Assembly (NCBI RefSeq): GCF_000002995.4
Contig: NW_025062294.1
Span: 1 to 64,000, forward strand
Source of the DNA: Brugia malayi
Taxonomy: Eukaryota > Nematoda > Chromadorea > Rhabditida > Onchocercidae
DNA length: 64,000 nt
Direction: 5' to 3'
Shown here one piece after another: positions 62,714 to 64,000 of this stretch. Numbering within the stretch: the stretch's first letter is position 1; the number at the start of each line of letters is the position of its first letter. Position numbers and translations under genes: made by a program. The notes beneath the pieces were generated by a model. It was given only the letters and a program-made list of their open reading frames with translations. It ran no database searches and was not told the origin of the DNA.

Positions 62714-64000
62714 CACCATTTTCAAACTCTTCAAAAATAAAAATTGGTATCATTTAAAGTTATTTAAAGAAAAAATTATGGTGAGAACATGTTATTGGCA
62801 CACAAACGCACATTCTGAACTATTGCTTTTACTCTGTTCTCAATCCGTCGCTTCTGAAAATCTCTTTATTTTCAATAAGCAAAATTTAAAACGGATAGAA
62901 TATAAATAACATTTTGCTGTCAAAATTGACAGTAACAGTCCCAATTGAAAGGCAATTTTGAAATCAGAGACAATAGCTCTAGGATACGGTCAGCACTAAC
63001 TCGTTCTCCATGTGACCAACAAAATGATTTCGCAGTATTGAGTCATTCATCATCATTGACAAAATGCTTTCGTAGTATTAGGATTTATAAAACTAAAGTT
63101 ACTGTAAATAGAGAGCACTGTAAGCTGCTTGAGTTCCAGCATATTTTTTGTCATCACTGCTATCATATCACTCTTGGTGATAAAACTTCATAACAGTTTT
63201 TTGTCATCACAGAGTGATGACAAAAAAAAATAAAAAAATGCAGTAGTCCTAATGAGAAAAGATGTTAATCAAAAAATTTCAGCTGTTTGAAAACAAAAAG
63301 GAAGCGGAAATTTTAAAATATTCTAAAAAATCTTTTAAAAAAATACTATTTTAAATGGCAGACAGATAGATAGAACAAATGTAAATATATAGGCAACATG
63401 AAAATATGCAAACAGAAATTCAGGAACATACATCTGCTTTAGTCAGAGAAGAAATCTAATTTCAAAACTTTTTTTTACAACTATCTTCCATTAAATAACT
63501 TTTTGGTTCAAGGCTCAACAGTTAATTTTACCCTTAAACAGGTTTTTTTTTTTGCATGAAAAGGTCAAAATAGCAATATTGAATTATCTCTGTGGTTTTT
63601 CATTGGTTATAAAATGATATTTATGAATTAATTTGTTTTATCTTTCATTGTCTCCTCAGATTAAATAAATCCGATTAATAATTTAATAGCTACTCTTAAC
63701 AAGCTAACCAAGTGAAAACACAAGCTTCAACTGATCCAGTTTGGTTCACTGCTATTAAACTGAACAGATTTACTAAAAAACTAAAAGCAACGATGGTTAT
63801 TGAAAAAGAATGAAAAGAATGTCGCTTCCATTTACCATAGTGTCGCTTAAAACCAAAGTAGTGTTTTTACATATTACAATTTATAAGGCTTCCAGAAAAT
63901 TCCTTCTTGAGACACCGAGACACATCACTGAGAGGTCAATTTCAAATGCTAAAGAAGTATAAGGACGAACTGAATTTAAGGTGTATTTGATATCCAAGAC
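62714..64000. other. Right-hand end, no supported gene
   Basis: AT-rich with a small hairpin at 63197-63227. The minus strand at about 62930-63040 reads FCWSHGERVSADRILELLSL, which is protein-like, but no splice partner or start was found. Confidence 0.35.
63197..63227. repeat. 14-bp hairpin with 3-base loop
   Basis: TTTTTTGTCATCAC and GTGATGACAAAAAA pair perfectly around AGA. A partial copy (TTTTTTGTCATCAC) also occurs at about 63146. Confidence 0.85.

Noticed and set aside
57993..64000. Search for tRNA, rRNA, SL RNA or Wolbachia-derived DNA
   Set aside because: No cloverleaf boxes, conserved RNA motifs or bacterial-type coding frames were seen here or elsewhere in the window.

Overview
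The window looks like nuclear DNA from a nematode, most likely a filarial (onchocercid) worm. This is an inference from the AT-rich composition, compact introns with TTTCAG-type acceptors, nematode-type orthologues (lin-23, an AIN/GW182 protein, cdk-7), degenerate Pao-type LTR elements, and many small single-pass membrane proteins. No bacterial, organellar or CRISPR sequence was seen.

Layout. 1-4895 is a tandem-repeat array filling the 3' end of an intron of lin-23 (beta-TrCP); its last WD40 exon follows at 4911-5144, with two further coding exons at 5249-5573. 5.6-10.6 kb is mostly non-coding with several perfect hairpins. 10657-14463 is an intact 14-exon GW182-type miRISC scaffold gene (AIN-1-like). 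14.5-20.8 kb has no recognisable gene apart from a solo Pao LTR with a perfect 5-bp target duplication. Two small intact minus-strand genes follow (20847-22036 and 22771-23275).

24.7-41.0 kb is a block of broken conserved genes: a SUN-domain ossification-factor (SUCO) relative (minus), a 5'-truncated DDX56 helicase separated from it by about 1.1 kb of TAATAATAAT-type repeat, a cdk-7 kinase with stops, a frameshift and a lost splice donor, an unrecognised Ser/Tyr/Arg-rich gene with a stop and a frameshift, and a GPCPD1-type glycerophosphodiesterase with a frameshift (minus). Directly beside the last lies a 7.7-kb Pao/BEL retroelement (41126-48794, minus) with decayed gag-pol, a truncated 5' LTR and open env-like frames.

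48.8-64 kb is gene-poor. It holds a small membrane-protein gene (50128-50718), a 22-bp minisatellite, a secreted-type ORF with a single in-frame stop (54729-55085), a tetraspanin missing its first membrane segment (56182-57992) and a second, divergent candidate solo LTR (62140-62708).

The genes do not form one pathway. The main signal is regional decay: several normally essential or conserved genes carry disabling lesions next to repeats and retroelement debris, while lin-23, the AIN gene and the small genes look intact. This is what a degenerating sex-limited (Y or neo-Y) segment or a segmental duplicate would look like, but the sequence alone cannot separate these from an error-rich assembly.
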